DNA of 64,000 nucleotides from Pseudomonas sp. GR 6-02 (GTDB lineage Bacteria; Pseudomonadota; Gammaproteobacteria; Pseudomonadales; Pseudomonadaceae): NCBI RefSeq assembly GCF_001655615.1, contig NZ_CP011567.1, positions 2,427,001 to 2,491,000 of the forward strand, read 5' to 3'. Shown piece by piece: positions 17,489 to 27,100 of this stretch (position 1 is its first letter; each line of letters starts with the position of its first letter). The notes under the pieces were generated by a model. It saw only the letters and a program-made list of their open reading frames with translations, ran no database searches and was not told where the DNA came from. The position numbers and the translations under genes were made by a program.

Positions 17489-19207
17489 TCAGTCCGCCAA
17501 CTCAACCTCCCTCACCACCGCCCAATCGGCTACCAACCGCTGCGGCGTGCCACACGCCTTGCGCTTAAGCACAAAATTTTTGCTCTTCTCGGCGAACTGT
17601 TTACGGTTTTGCACCATGTCCTGATGCATTTCTTCCAGCTCGGCATTACGGCAGTGCTGCATCAGTTGAGGATCGAGCTGACTTTTGCGCTCACGTATCG
17701 CCTGGTACGCCGGATCACTCAACGCACCATTGGCACGCTGCAATAACCAAAGACCAAACTCATCCGGGCAGCGCGGACCGATTTCCTGGACCATGCCTAA
17801 CTGCAAGGCCTGGAGGGCGCTGATCGGCAGGCAGTCTTCAGTGAGTTTTTCCGCCATCGCCGGGCCGACGGCGCGGGGCAGGCTGTAGGTCCAGTATTCG
17901 GAGCCGTACAGGCCCATGGTTTTGTAATGGGGGTTGAGCACGATGTCGGAGCGGGCGAAAACAATATCGGCAGCCAGCGCCAGCATCACGCCACCGGCCC
18001 CGGCATTGCCGGTCAGGCCGCTGACCACCAGTTGCCGGGCGCTGAGCAGTTCCTGGCAGACGTCGTCGATCGCCTGAATATTGGCCCAGGCTTCCAGCCC
18101 CGGAACCGCTGCGGCCTGGATCACGTTGAGGTGCACGCCGTTGGAGAAACTGCCGCGTCCACCCTTGATCAGCAGCACTTGGGTGTCCCGGGACTTGACC
18201 CAGCGCAGGGCCTCCACCAGTCGTTGGCACTGTTCGGTGCTCATGGCGCCGTTGTAAAACTCGAAGGTCAGCTCGCCGACATGCCCCGACTCGCGATAGC
18301 GGATCGGTTGATAGCTTTCGTTGTTAAACGGCTGAGAGGCGATCGACCAATCAAGGGTCGGGACGTGCGCAAGCTGTTCAGCGAGCACATGCCGGGCCGG
18401 ACGCTTGAAGGTTTGTTCATCGGGCCGGGGTTTGCGTCGCAGCGAGCCGATCCACAGGCTGTGATCACCAGTCGCGACCAGCACCGCATCGTCGTGCACC
18501 GCGAGAATCTCCCCCGGCGTGCCGCTGCGCGAGTCCAGATGAGCGTCATACAGGTAATACTGACCGCCGGCCAGGCTGGCCAATACGCCGGGCTGACCGT
18601 CGGCGGCGTCGATGCTGCGTTTGATGAAGTGTGCGCTGTCGTGCCAGCTGAAGATCCGGTCAGCTTGCTTCATGTTCGGCTGCAAGCGGCCAATCACATG
18701 GCGTTGGCTGTAGTCCAAAGGCACTGGCTCGAAACCGTCGATAAACTTTTCCACGACTTCGCGGATACAGGTGATTGCCGCGTCGCTGACGCGCCCGTTG
18801 TACAACTCGGATTTGCGCAGACCCTGGGGCAGGTTGAATTCACAAGTGGCCCAGACCGGCCCGGCGTCCATTTCCTCCACCGCTTGCAACGCGGTCACGC
18901 CCCAACGGCTGAGTTCACGGGTGATCGCCCAGTCCAGCGCACTGGCGCCACGGTCGCCGACGATACCCGGATGAATGATCACCACAGGACGCTGGAGATT
19001 GCTCCACAGTTGTTGTGGCACCCGATCCTTGAGGAACGGGCAGATCACCAGATCGGCGCCGGAATGCTCGATCTGTTCGCACACCGCGTCTTCATCGGTG
19101 AACAGCACCACGCTGGGCGAGTGGCCGGCCTGACGCAAGTCCAGCCAGGCCCGCTGGGTCAGGCCGTTGAACGCCGATGCCAGCAGAATGATCTTCAATG
19201 ACCGCAT
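17489..19207 (-). CDS. HoxX-like protein (formyltransferase-enoyl-CoA hydratase fusion)
   Basis: 572 residues, the normal HoxX length. The N-terminal half is a formyl-tetrahydrofolate-using domain (IILLASAFNGLTQRAWLDLR, HPGIVGDRGASALDWAI, EEMDAGPVWA). The C-terminal half is a crotonase domain with GGRGSFSNGVHLNVI and SGLTGNAGAGGVMLALAADI. In hydrogenase-bearing bacteria, HoxX makes formyl-CoA and decarbonylates it to CO for the NiFe site under aerobic conditions. No hydrogenase or hyp gene lies in this window, so the role here is unclear. The start at 19207 is supported by GGAAGAG; upstream in-frame codons are ignored. Followed by a REP and a LysR gene. Confidence 0.85.
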   Translation of the reverse strand: MRSLKIILLASAFNGLTQRAWLDLRQAGHSPSVVLFTDEDAVCEQIEHSGADLVICPFLKDRVPQQLWSNLQRPVVIIHPGIVGDRGASALDWAITRELSRWGVTALQAVEEMDAGPVWATCEFNLPQGLRKSELYNGRVSDAAITCIREVVEKFIDGFEPVPLDYSQRHVIGRLQPNMKQADRIFSWHDSAHFIKRSIDAADGQPGVLASLAGGQYYLYDAHLDSRSGTPGEILAVHDDAVLVATGDHSLWIGSLRRKPRPDEQTFKRPARHVLAEQLAHVPTLDWSIASQPFNNESYQPIRYRESGHVGELTFEFYNGAMSTEQCQRLVEALRWVKSRDTQVLLIKGGRGSFSNGVHLNVIQAAAVPGLEAWANIQAIDDVCQELLSARQLVVSGLTGNAGAGGVMLALAADIVFARSDIVLNPHYKTMGLYGSEYWTYSLPRAVGPAMAEKLTEDCLPISALQALQLGMVQEIGPRCPDEFGLWLLQRANGALSDPAYQAIRERKSQLDPQLMQHCRNAELEEMHQDMVQNRKQFAEKSKNFVLKRKACGTPQRLVADWAVVREVELAD

Positions 19208-19356
19208 GATTGACTCTTCCTTGAGAATGATCGGCCGCAGGCTCCCGATGAGCCGTCCTTGGCCTTCGATGGAAGAGCGATAGTAGAGAGTGTGGGGGGG
19301 AGGGCAACTGATCGAGATCAAGCTTGTGTCAGCGAGTGTTGCAGAGGCTCAAAATC

Positions 19357-19400
19357 AAAAGATCGTCCGAACGCGTCCCGCGCCTTCGGACGATCTTTTC
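19357..19400 (-). terminator. Rho-independent terminator/dispersed repeat (AAAAGATCGTC type)
   Basis: AAAAGATCGTCCGAA pairs with TTCGGACGATCTTTT around a GC-rich loop. On the minus strand this ends the amidohydrolase transcript upstream of the HoxX-like gene. Same element family as 14069-14111. Confidence 0.75.
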
Positions 19401-19405
19401 TCTTT

Positions 19406-21364
19406 TCAAAACGCAAAACACGAACAGCCAAACGCCCCCCAGAACCCTTGAAAGTCACTGACCGGTGCCGACGACAATCGCGCTCGTTCATGGCTATGGG
19501 CATGCACCGCGCAAGCGCCCACACACTGGTGCACTTGCGCGGTCATTGGCGCCAGGGGTTTCCAGTGCCCCGGCACATTCACCACGGGCGACCACTCAGG
19601 CACCACCGGGATTGGCGGTGGCCCCAGTTTTTCAAACTCGACGCTACCGTGGACGATCTTGCCGTCGACAATGGTCAGCACCGACTCGATCCACTTTATG
19701 GCTTCGTCTTCGATGTGAAAGTAATCTGCCGACAGCGCAATCAGGTCCGCCAGTTGCCCGACTTTGATCTGACCTTTCTTGCCCTGTTCGGAGGAGAACC
19801 AGGCGCTGCCGTGGGTGAACAGTTCCAGTGCGGTATCGCGGCTCAAGCCTTGTGGGTACAGGGCTAATCCGCCGACGGTGCGGCCGCTGACCAGCCAGTA
19901 CAGCGAGGTCCAGGGGTTGTAGCTGGAGACGCGCGTGGCATCGGTGCCGGCGCCCACTGGAACGCCCTCGGCGAGCATGCGTGCGATCGGTGGCGTAGCT
20001 TCGGCCGCTTTGGCGCCGTAACGGTCGACGAAGTATTCGCCCTGGAACGCCATGCGGTCCTGAATCGCGATGCCGCCACCCAGGGCCTTGACCCGTTCGA
20101 TGTTCCGGGGGGTGATGGTTTCGGCGTGATCGAAGAACCACGGCAAACCGTTGAACGGAATATCCCGGTTGACCTTCTCGAACACGTCGAGCATGCGGCT
20201 GATGGATTCGTTGTAGGTGGCGTGCAGGCGGAAGGGCCAGCGCTGTTCCACCAGATGGCGCACCACCGGTTCCAGTTCCTGCTCCATGGTTTGCGGCAGG
20301 TCGGGGCGTGGTTCGAGGAAGTCTTCGAAATCCGCTGCCGAGAACACCAGCATCTCGCCGGCGCCGTTGTGCCGCAGGAAGTCATCGCCCTGGCCGTAAT
20401 GGGAAGTGCTGGTCCAGTTCTTGAAGTCGGTCAGTTCTTCCTTGGGTTTCTGGGTGAACAGGTTGTAGGCAATGCGCACCGTGAGCTGTTGATCTTTGGC
20501 CAGTTGCTGGATGACTTGATAGTCGTCCGGGTAATTCTGATAACCGCCGCCGGCATCGATGGCGCTGGTGATGCCCAGTCGATTGAGTTCGCGCATGAAC
20601 TGGCGGGTCGAGTTGACCTGATACTCCAGCGGCAGCTTCGGCCCTTTGGCCAGGGTTGAGTAGAGGATCATCGCATTCGGGCGGGCGATCAGCATGCCGG
20701 TGGGGTCGCCATTGGCATCGCGCTGGATCTCGCCGCCCGGCGGGTTCGGCGTGTCACGGGTGTAGCCGACCACTTTCAGTGCGGCACGGTTGAGCAGGGC
20801 GCGGTCGTAGAGGTGCAGGACGAATACCGGAGTGTCCGGCGCGGCTTTGTTCAGATCTTCAAGGGTCGGCATGCGTTTTTCGGCAAACTGGAACTCGTTC
20901 CAGCCACCGACCACCCGCACCCATTGCGGGGTAGGGGTGCGGTCGGCCTGATCCTTGAGCATGCGCAACGCATCAGCCAGGGACGGCACGCCTTCCCAGC
21001 GCAGTTCGAGGTTGTAATTGAGGCCGCCACGAATCAGGTGCAAGTGGGAGTCGTTGAGGCCGGGAATCACCGTGCGCCCATGCAGGTCAACGATTTGCGT
21101 GCCGGGGCCTTGCAGGGCCATGGCCTGGGCATCGCTGCCGACCACCACAAAGTGCCCGTCCTTGATCGCGACGGCGCTGGCCTGGGGTTTCTTGCGGTCG
21201 ACGGTGTGCAGGCGTCCGTTGTATAGAATCAGGTCGGCGGGGGTGTCGGGCATGGTTTTACTCCCTGCGGTTAGCGGACTGATCCAGGCACCGATGGCGC
21301 CTGCCGAAAGACCTTGCAGTACACGGCGGCGACTGAAGTCATTGTGCTCGTCAGGTGGGCTCAT
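19406..21364 (-). CDS. Tat-exported amidohydrolase (YtcJ/Amidohydro_3 type)
   Basis: 652 residues. The twin-arginine signal is FSRRRVLQGLSAGAIGAWIS, pointing to export of a folded, metal-loaded enzyme. Amidohydrolase motifs include the metal site NDSHLHLIRGG (about residues 92-102), a mid-protein RLHATYNESI, WFFDHAETI, and VGAGTDATRVSSYNPW. After the catalytic domain there is a C-terminal extension with many His and Cys (HQCVGACAVHAHSHERAR), unusual for the family and possibly metal binding. It is related to the Sec-exported enzyme at 2743-4485. The start at 21364 keeps the Tat motif near the N terminus; the open frame reaches 21460. Substrate unknown. Confidence 0.86.
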   Translation of the reverse strand: MSPPDEHNDFSRRRVLQGLSAGAIGAWISPLTAGSKTMPDTPADLILYNGRLHTVDRKKPQASAVAIKDGHFVVVGSDAQAMALQGPGTQIVDLHGRTVIPGLNDSHLHLIRGGLNYNLELRWEGVPSLADALRMLKDQADRTPTPQWVRVVGGWNEFQFAEKRMPTLEDLNKAAPDTPVFVLHLYDRALLNRAALKVVGYTRDTPNPPGGEIQRDANGDPTGMLIARPNAMILYSTLAKGPKLPLEYQVNSTRQFMRELNRLGITSAIDAGGGYQNYPDDYQVIQQLAKDQQLTVRIAYNLFTQKPKEELTDFKNWTSTSHYGQGDDFLRHNGAGEMLVFSAADFEDFLEPRPDLPQTMEQELEPVVRHLVEQRWPFRLHATYNESISRMLDVFEKVNRDIPFNGLPWFFDHAETITPRNIERVKALGGGIAIQDRMAFQGEYFVDRYGAKAAEATPPIARMLAEGVPVGAGTDATRVSSYNPWTSLYWLVSGRTVGGLALYPQGLSRDTALELFTHGSAWFSSEQGKKGQIKVGQLADLIALSADYFHIEDEAIKWIESVLTIVDGKIVHGSVEFEKLGPPPIPVVPEWSPVVNVPGHWKPLAPMTAQVHQCVGACAVHAHSHERARLSSAPVSDFQGFWGAFGCSCFAF

Positions 21365-21482
21365 GGCAGTGCTCTCCACACAGTTCTTCATAAAAGAAGC
21401 GAGGGCAAACAGCCGATGTCTGACGCATGCGGCCAGAAGGAATATAGACGGCATATCCACAGATAGCCGTTTTCCGAGGGTG

Positions 21483-21518
21483 AAAAACGACGAATCCCGC
21501 CACGAGGGGCGGGATTCG
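21483..21518 (-). terminator. Rho-independent terminator of the SCP2 gene
   Basis: CGAATCCCGCCACGAGGGGC followed by GGGATTCG forms a strong hairpin (21491-21518), and the minus-strand copy is followed by CGTCGTTTTTCACC. A second small hairpin (GGCTCCCGAGAGCGGGAGCC, about 21532-21551) lies between it and the stop codon. Confidence 0.75.
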
Positions 21519-21558
21519 CATGCAGCCAGAGAGGCTCCCGAGAGCGGGAGCCGTCGTC

Positions 21559-21873
21559 TTAGCCTGGGAACAGCTCGGACAGTTTCATGGCCAGCATCAT
21601 GTCGCCTTCAGCGCGCAGCTTGCCGCCCATGAACGCTTGCATGCCGTCGGTCGAACCGTCGACGATGCCTTCCAGGGTTTCGCCGTCCATCACCAGAGTC
21701 ACCTGGGCGTCCGGGTTTTCGCCTTCTTGCAGCTCGCAGGTGCCGTCTTTGACGATCAACGAGAAGTTCTTGGTGTCGTCGATGCGGAAACCGAATACCA
21801 GGTCCAGACCGGCAGCAGCGGCTGGGTTGAACTTGGCTTTCATTGCTTGTACGGCATCAGCTACGGAGGTCAT
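21559..21873 (-). CDS. SCP2 sterol-binding domain protein
   Basis: 104-residue single-domain protein of the sterol carrier protein 2 fold: VQAMKAKFNPAAAAGLDLVF, an acidic middle with DAQVTLVMDGETLEGIVDG, and the end GDMMLAMKLSELFPG. Members bind lipids or acyl-CoA in a hydrophobic tunnel; in Pseudomonas the exact ligand is not known. The ATG at 21873 follows AGAAAGGATCG on the minus strand. It sits 65 bp downstream of the histidine phosphatase gene and has its own terminator. Confidence 0.88.
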   Translation of the reverse strand: MTSVADAVQAMKAKFNPAAAAGLDLVFGFRIDDTKNFSLIVKDGTCELQEGENPDAQVTLVMDGETLEGIVDGSTDGMQAFMGGKLRAEGDMMLAMKLSELFPG

Positions 21874-21937
21874 GGTTCGATCCTTTCTTGGGTAATAAGA
21901 GCTGGGTGAATACAGCCAGGGTCACAATAGTCCGGAA

Positions 21938-22648
21938 TCAACGAAACGTGATGAGTTCCGGGGCCTTCAGCAGTTGCAGGTGTGTATGACTGTTGAAGGA
22001 AGCCAGGGCCACCTCGCGACCACGAAACTTGAGCAGGTTGAGCGAGGTGTTGACGATTTGCCAGTTCAGCTCAAAGGCCTGCCGGGCAGGCATTTGTGTA
22101 ATAAGGTGGAGCAGGGCAGTGATGGTGCCGCCGGAGGTGAACACGGCGATTTTCTGGGTGTTGTCGGCATGTTCGAGCAGCCGCTGCAGGCCAGCCTGCA
22201 CACGATCGACGAAGCCCGGCCAGCTTTCCAGGCCCGGTGTGTCATAGGTACCGGCGAGCCAGCGCTCGATAATCAGGGCGAAGATACGCTGGAACTCGGC
22301 ACGGTTTTGCGCGGCGTTGCGCAGGATCTCCAGCGCCTCGGGTTCGTCTTCCAGCATGGCGGGCAGCAGGGCGCGGATCACCGCGTCGGCGTCGAACTCG
22401 TTGAAGGCCGAATCGATTTCCAGGGGCGGCACCGGCAAACCGACGGTGGCGTACTGTTCCAGCGCGCTGGTGGCCGTGTGTTGCTGACGGCGCAGGTCGC
22501 CCGACAGGCAGCGATCGAAGCTCACACCAAGCTCGGCCAGGTGCCGGCCAAGGACTTCTGCCTGGCGAATACCGGTCGGCGACAGAACGTCATAGTCGTC
22601 TGCACCAAAGGAGGCCTGGCCATGTCGAATCAAATAGATGCTGCCCAC
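21938..22648 (-). CDS. Histidine phosphatase superfamily protein
   Basis: 236 residues with the superfamily signature IYLIRHGQASFG at the N terminus, the second catalytic His in AVFTSGGTITALLHLI (replaced by a GGT-type motif rather than SHG) and LSPTGIRQAEVLGRHL. It probably removes phosphate from small molecules or phosphoproteins. The start is most likely GTG 22648, giving MGSIYLIRHGQ; the frame opens back to a TTG at 22711 but without a ribosome site. The unusual second-histidine region means that activity should not be assumed. Confidence 0.8.
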   Translation of the reverse strand: MGSIYLIRHGQASFGADDYDVLSPTGIRQAEVLGRHLAELGVSFDRCLSGDLRRQQHTATSALEQYATVGLPVPPLEIDSAFNEFDADAVIRALLPAMLEDEPEALEILRNAAQNRAEFQRIFALIIERWLAGTYDTPGLESWPGFVDRVQAGLQRLLEHADNTQKIAVFTSGGTITALLHLITQMPARQAFELNWQIVNTSLNLLKFRGREVALASFNSHTHLQLLKAPELITFR

Positions 22649-22758
22649 GTCCGCGTCATCCCGGTACGTTGAAGGTTTGGCGAGGTTATGAGGATGACGG
22701 TGAGCTGTCAATGAAAAAACATACGCTTGTTTGAAATGCCCGTTACAGGCCTGTTGCT

Positions 22759-22881
22759 AGTGTCCTGTCTTACAAATACGTTTCTCTTTTGACGAGTGTT
22801 GTCGTCAGGCGAGGAGCGGCAATGCAGCATGACGGCAACGGACGCCGTAAAAAGGGAACAGTATTTGTGAGACAGGACACT
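22759..22881. mobile_element. MITE-like element with 21-bp terminal inverted repeats
   Basis: The left end starts AGTGTCCTGTCTTAC and the right end is its inverted copy GTGAGACAGGACACT; the 21-bp arms differ at one base. The internal 81 bp are too short for a transposase. No clear target-site duplication is visible. The element fills most of the 326-bp space between the phosphatase and sohB genes and includes GAGGAGCGGCAATG, a ribosome-site-like string ahead of a 34-codon frame that runs out through the right end (22822-22926). Its family is not known to me. Confidence 0.65.
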
Positions 22882-22974
22882 CGAGGTTTCACGACTGGTC
22901 GCCGGGCCGGCTCATGGGTATGCTGAAGGTATCCCGCGCGTGTTCATGCCGCGCATCGTGTTGAAGGAGTCTCT

Positions 22975-23997
22975 GTGGAGTTTTTGTCCGAGTACGCCAG
23001 TTTCCTGGCTAAAACCGTAACACTGGTGATCGCCATTCTGGTGGTCCTGGCCAGTTTTGCGGCGTTGCGCAGCAAAGGTCGGCGCAAGTCGACCGGCCAA
23101 CTGCAAGTCAGCAAACTCAATGATTTCTACAAAGGGCTGCGCGAACGCCTGGAGCAGACCTTGCTCGACAAGGACCAGCTCAAGGCTTTGCGCAAATCCC
23201 AGGCTAAAACCGAGAAAAAGCAAAAGAAGAAGCCCGAGGCCAAGCCGCGGGTGTTCGTGCTGGATTTCGACGGTGACATCAAGGCGTCGGCCACTGAAAG
23301 CCTGCGCCACGAAATCACCGCGCTGCTGACCCTCGCCACGCCAAAGGATGAAGTGGTGCTGCGCCTGGAAAGCGGCGGCGGCATGGTTCACAGCTATGGC
23401 CTGGCATCTTCGCAACTGGCGCGCATTCGCGAGGCCGGCGTGCCGTTGACCGTGTGCATCGACAAGGTCGCGGCCAGCGGCGGCTACATGATGGCGTGCA
23501 TCGGCGAGAAAATTATCAGCGCACCGTTCGCGATTCTCGGCTCGATCGGCGTGGTGGCGCAGTTGCCCAACGTCAATCGCCTGCTGAAAAAGCATGACAT
23601 CGACTTCGAAGTGCTCACGGCCGGTGAGTACAAACGCACCCTGACAGTGTTTGGCGAAAACACCGAGAAGGGCCGGGAGAAATTCCAGGAAGAGCTGGAC
23701 ATCACCCATCAGCTGTTCAAGAACTTCGTTTCCCGCTATCGCCCGCAACTGGCTATCGACGAAGTGGCCACCGGTGAAATCTGGCTCGGTGTTTCGGCAC
23801 TCGACAAGCAACTGGTGGACGAGCTCAAGACCAGCGACGAATACCTCGCTGAGCGCGCTAAACAGTCCGAGCTCTATCATTTGCATTACGCCGAACGTAA
23901 AACCCTGCAGGAGCGCATCGGCATGGCGGCCAGCGGTTCGATCGATCGCGTATTGCTGAGCTGGTGGAGCCGGTTGACCCAGCAACGCTTCTGGTAA
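22975..23997 (+). CDS. sohB: SohB-type inner-membrane serine protease (S49 family)
   Basis: 340 residues. An N-terminal membrane segment (FLAKTVTLVIAILVVLASFA) is followed by a lysine-rich linker (KTEKKQKKKPEAKPR) and an S49 peptidase domain. The catalytic Ser is in KVAASGGYMMA, and the Lys of the dyad is in AGEYKRTLTVFGENTEKG. SohB degrades membrane-associated peptides, possibly signal peptides, on the periplasmic side. The start is GTG 22975, supported by TTGAAGGAGTCTCT. The N-terminal SohB extension is present and the length is typical. Followed 23 bp later by a strong terminator. Confidence 0.92.
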   Translation: MEFLSEYASFLAKTVTLVIAILVVLASFAALRSKGRRKSTGQLQVSKLNDFYKGLRERLEQTLLDKDQLKALRKSQAKTEKKQKKKPEAKPRVFVLDFDGDIKASATESLRHEITALLTLATPKDEVVLRLESGGGMVHSYGLASSQLARIREAGVPLTVCIDKVAASGGYMMACIGEKIISAPFAILGSIGVVAQLPNVNRLLKKHDIDFEVLTAGEYKRTLTVFGENTEKGREKFQEELDITHQLFKNFVSRYRPQLAIDEVATGEIWLGVSALDKQLVDELKTSDEYLAERAKQSELYHLHYAERKTLQERIGMAASGSIDRVLLSWWSRLTQQRFW

Positions 23998-24020
23998 CCG
24001 TACCAGGCATCACCGTCAGT

Positions 24021-24053
24021 AAAAAAACCGTGGATTGCCCACGGTTTTTTTTT
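24021..24053 (+). terminator. Rho-independent terminator of sohB
   Basis: AAAAAAACCGTGG-ATTGC-CCACGG followed by nine T residues; the A/T arms make it bidirectional. Confidence 0.92.
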
Positions 24054-24186
24054 GACCTTCAGAAAGTGTCCACTCACCCTCAAGAAATAACGAATTTTCC
24101 TAATGCCATTGTCGATCGGTCGCGCTTTCGTGTGGAGTCAGGTGGGGTAGGGTGACTGGCCTGAATTGACTGCAATGGATTGCACC

Positions 24187-27100
24187 ATGAATGAGCTCCT
24201 TCACCACGTTGCCGCACCTCATCCAGCCCCATCGTTGCGAATGCGCGACGAACTGAAAGCTGCACTGGACATCGCTCTCCCCCAAACCCCCGGCCAGTTG
24301 GGCGCACACCTGATCAAGGAAAAATGGGGGCAGGACATCGACCCGCAGACGACCTTGATGGTCACCCTCGATTACCACTACAAGGGCCACCCTGAAGAGA
24401 ACGGTTTCCAGCAGGGCCAGGTGGCGAACTCGCGGTCGCTGTTGCAAGCGCTGCTTTCAAATTACCAGACGGTTGGGGACGGCCGTTTTGCTGAAACCGC
24501 CTTTGGTCTGTACACACCGCCGGACGTCGGCCCGACGGTGCGGATTGTCGAGCATGTCGATGAGTTCGCTGATTACGGCAGCGGCAATCACGACACCTAT
24601 GAAGGCATCTATCGGCAAACGACGCCGCAGACTTACGGTCCCGCCTCACAACTGAAGCTGAGGCCGGCCGATTTCAAGAAATGGGTCTGGGAGCTGGACT
24701 TCAAGCACGTGTACGAGACCTATCTTGAAAAGGTCTGGCCCTCTGACGAGGTGCTCACTGCGTCCGGCCCGTACGCCTTGAGGACATCGGTCAAGGCAGC
24801 GTTTGTGATGACGGCCTGGTTGCAGTTCAAGGAGCGCTGCCTGTCGCAAAAAGGACTTGAGCTCGCGATGGAGGCGGCTGGCTTGCCGCCCGGTCAGGCA
24901 TGGGAAACGCTGACCATCGAACAACTGCAAGCGGCGACGCGCACCCCTTTGTCCGTCAGGGCCGGCCGTTTGAAGCTATACCGTTACACCGCAACAGATA
25001 TCTGGGCGTTCCGTGACACTGCCAGTACCCGAGTGCTGCTGTACATCCCAGGCAACTCTTCCTCGCTGCACGAATTCACCGATGCCACTCAACTGCACCA
25101 ATGGGTCGTCGCGCAGGGCAAGCTCAGCGAGACAAAACAGGCATTGGCCGCCCATTTTGCCGAAGATGATCGAGAGGACGGTACGTTTCATGCGGGGGTG
25201 CTGACGGCATTGGACGGCATGGCGCAGTACCCCGCGATGCATCGGCTGACCAACAATGCCGGTTTTTTCAATAACGACGGCTATTGGGACCCCGCCGATT
25301 ACATTGGCTACGACAATCCGCCATCGGCGACCGATCCGTTTGCGCAACTGGTGCTGACGATGAAGCAGGCCGCCCACGCCAGTATCGAAAGCATTCGTAC
25401 CGATGCACAGGTCAATCGTGACAATTTAAGTGCGGTGGTCGAACCGGTGGTGCAATGGATCAACCGGTTCGGGCCATTGGCGTTGTTCGTCCCGGGAGGC
25501 GAAGGCATATTGGCGCTGGCCGGGCTTATTGACGCCGGTTACGGTCTTGATCAGGCAGTAAACGGTGAAACACCACGTGAACGGTCGGAGGGCGTGTCGC
25601 GCACCGTGTTCGGTTTGCTTAATGCGCTGCCGATCGGCGCACAGGCGGCGCTGAAGGATGAAGCGGCCGTCGAGTCAGTACGTCCGTCTTCGCAAATCGC
25701 CGTTGCCCCGACGCCCGAGCCACCGGTTTCCGTGCTGTCCTCCCGCGTGGAGCTGATCCGCGGAATCGGCCCGACTGTGGCGTCTTTCAGCGATGAAGTC
25801 CTGGCACAGATCGGCAAGGTCAGTGTGATTGACGATGACATGCTGCGACTGATGCAGACGGGGCGTCCACCAACGCCTTTACTGGCGGATACGATCAGTC
25901 GCTTCAAGATCGATCAGGATCTGGGGGCGGCCGGCACGCCTGAGCAATTCAACAGGCGTTACGCCGCACTTCAACAGTCGGAACATGAATGGGTGCGGCT
26001 GTTTCAGCAGCAATACCCGGCGCTGCCCAAAGGTGCCATCGAACAAATGCTCGACCGCTATGGCGTGGATATCCAGCAAGCCCCCGATGTGACCGAGGTC
26101 AGGCAAGTGTTCACGCGTCTGGACAGCAAGGCGCGGCAGTACCAGCAGCATGTGCGGCTCAATCGCGCTTATGAAGGACTTTATCTGCGTTCGGTGGCGA
26201 GCCCGGACTCGGACATCCTGGCCTTGCACTCGCTGCAAAACCTGCCGGGCTGGCCGCGGAACCTGCGGATCGATGTCCTTGATCAATCCGTCGCGGGGCG
26301 AGTGCTGGACCGCATCGGCGCGCAGGATGCCACGGAGGTCCGGCGCTTGGTCAGAGTCGGACAGCACTATCTGCATCAGGCCTCGCCAACAGACTTTTAT
26401 ACGGCGCTTCTCGGTGTGTTGACGGACGACGACCGTTCAGCGCTGCTCCTGACGTCGCCTGGTTCAGTCGACGAACTACGACTCGCCATCAGCGACCAGG
26501 CGTTGCCCCGATCACAGGTGATGCTCGGGCTGCAAAGAATGGACGGTGGGTTGCCATTCGATGCCCACGGGCTCAGCGGCGGCGGTTTTCCGGGAACGCC
26601 CCAGGCCGAGGCGCTGACGCACCAGATGATGAGGCTGCAACTCAAAGAGGTCTATCCAGACTTCACCGATGCCCAGGCAGATGCGGTTCTTCAACGCGAA
26701 GGTGTAAACGCGCAGGCGCACATTGAGTGGTTGAAGCAACAGCTGCAGCAACTCGACATCGACCTGACCGCCTGGGTAGATCAGGTGGCGGATGACATTC
26801 ATGACATGGCTATCGATTTCCTGGCCCCGAATGATCCCGAAGCAGCGGGATTGAGCGCTGCACAAATCGAGGCCTATAACGTTCAGTTGGTGCAGACCGA
26901 AATGCAACAGGAGCGAGCGATTCGAAATGAGTTGGCCGAGGAGCTGGTCTCCATCTGGCAACGACGCAGGGCGCTGCAGGATCCGTTACTGCCTGCTGAT
27001 CAGATACGCGGCGTCAGGCTGGATCTCGACTTCGAGAATTATCACCGGTTACCCACGTTGAATGTCCGGTTCAATAATATTCTCGAGTTATCGATGCGCG

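Noticed and set aside
17332..17505. N-terminal extension of the LysR regulator up to 17505
   Set aside because: The added residues are translated REPIN sequence, and the DNA-binding domain starts at 17331.
22759..22881. Complete insertion sequence
   Set aside because: Only 81 bp between the inverted ends, with no transposase frame; treated as a MITE-like element.
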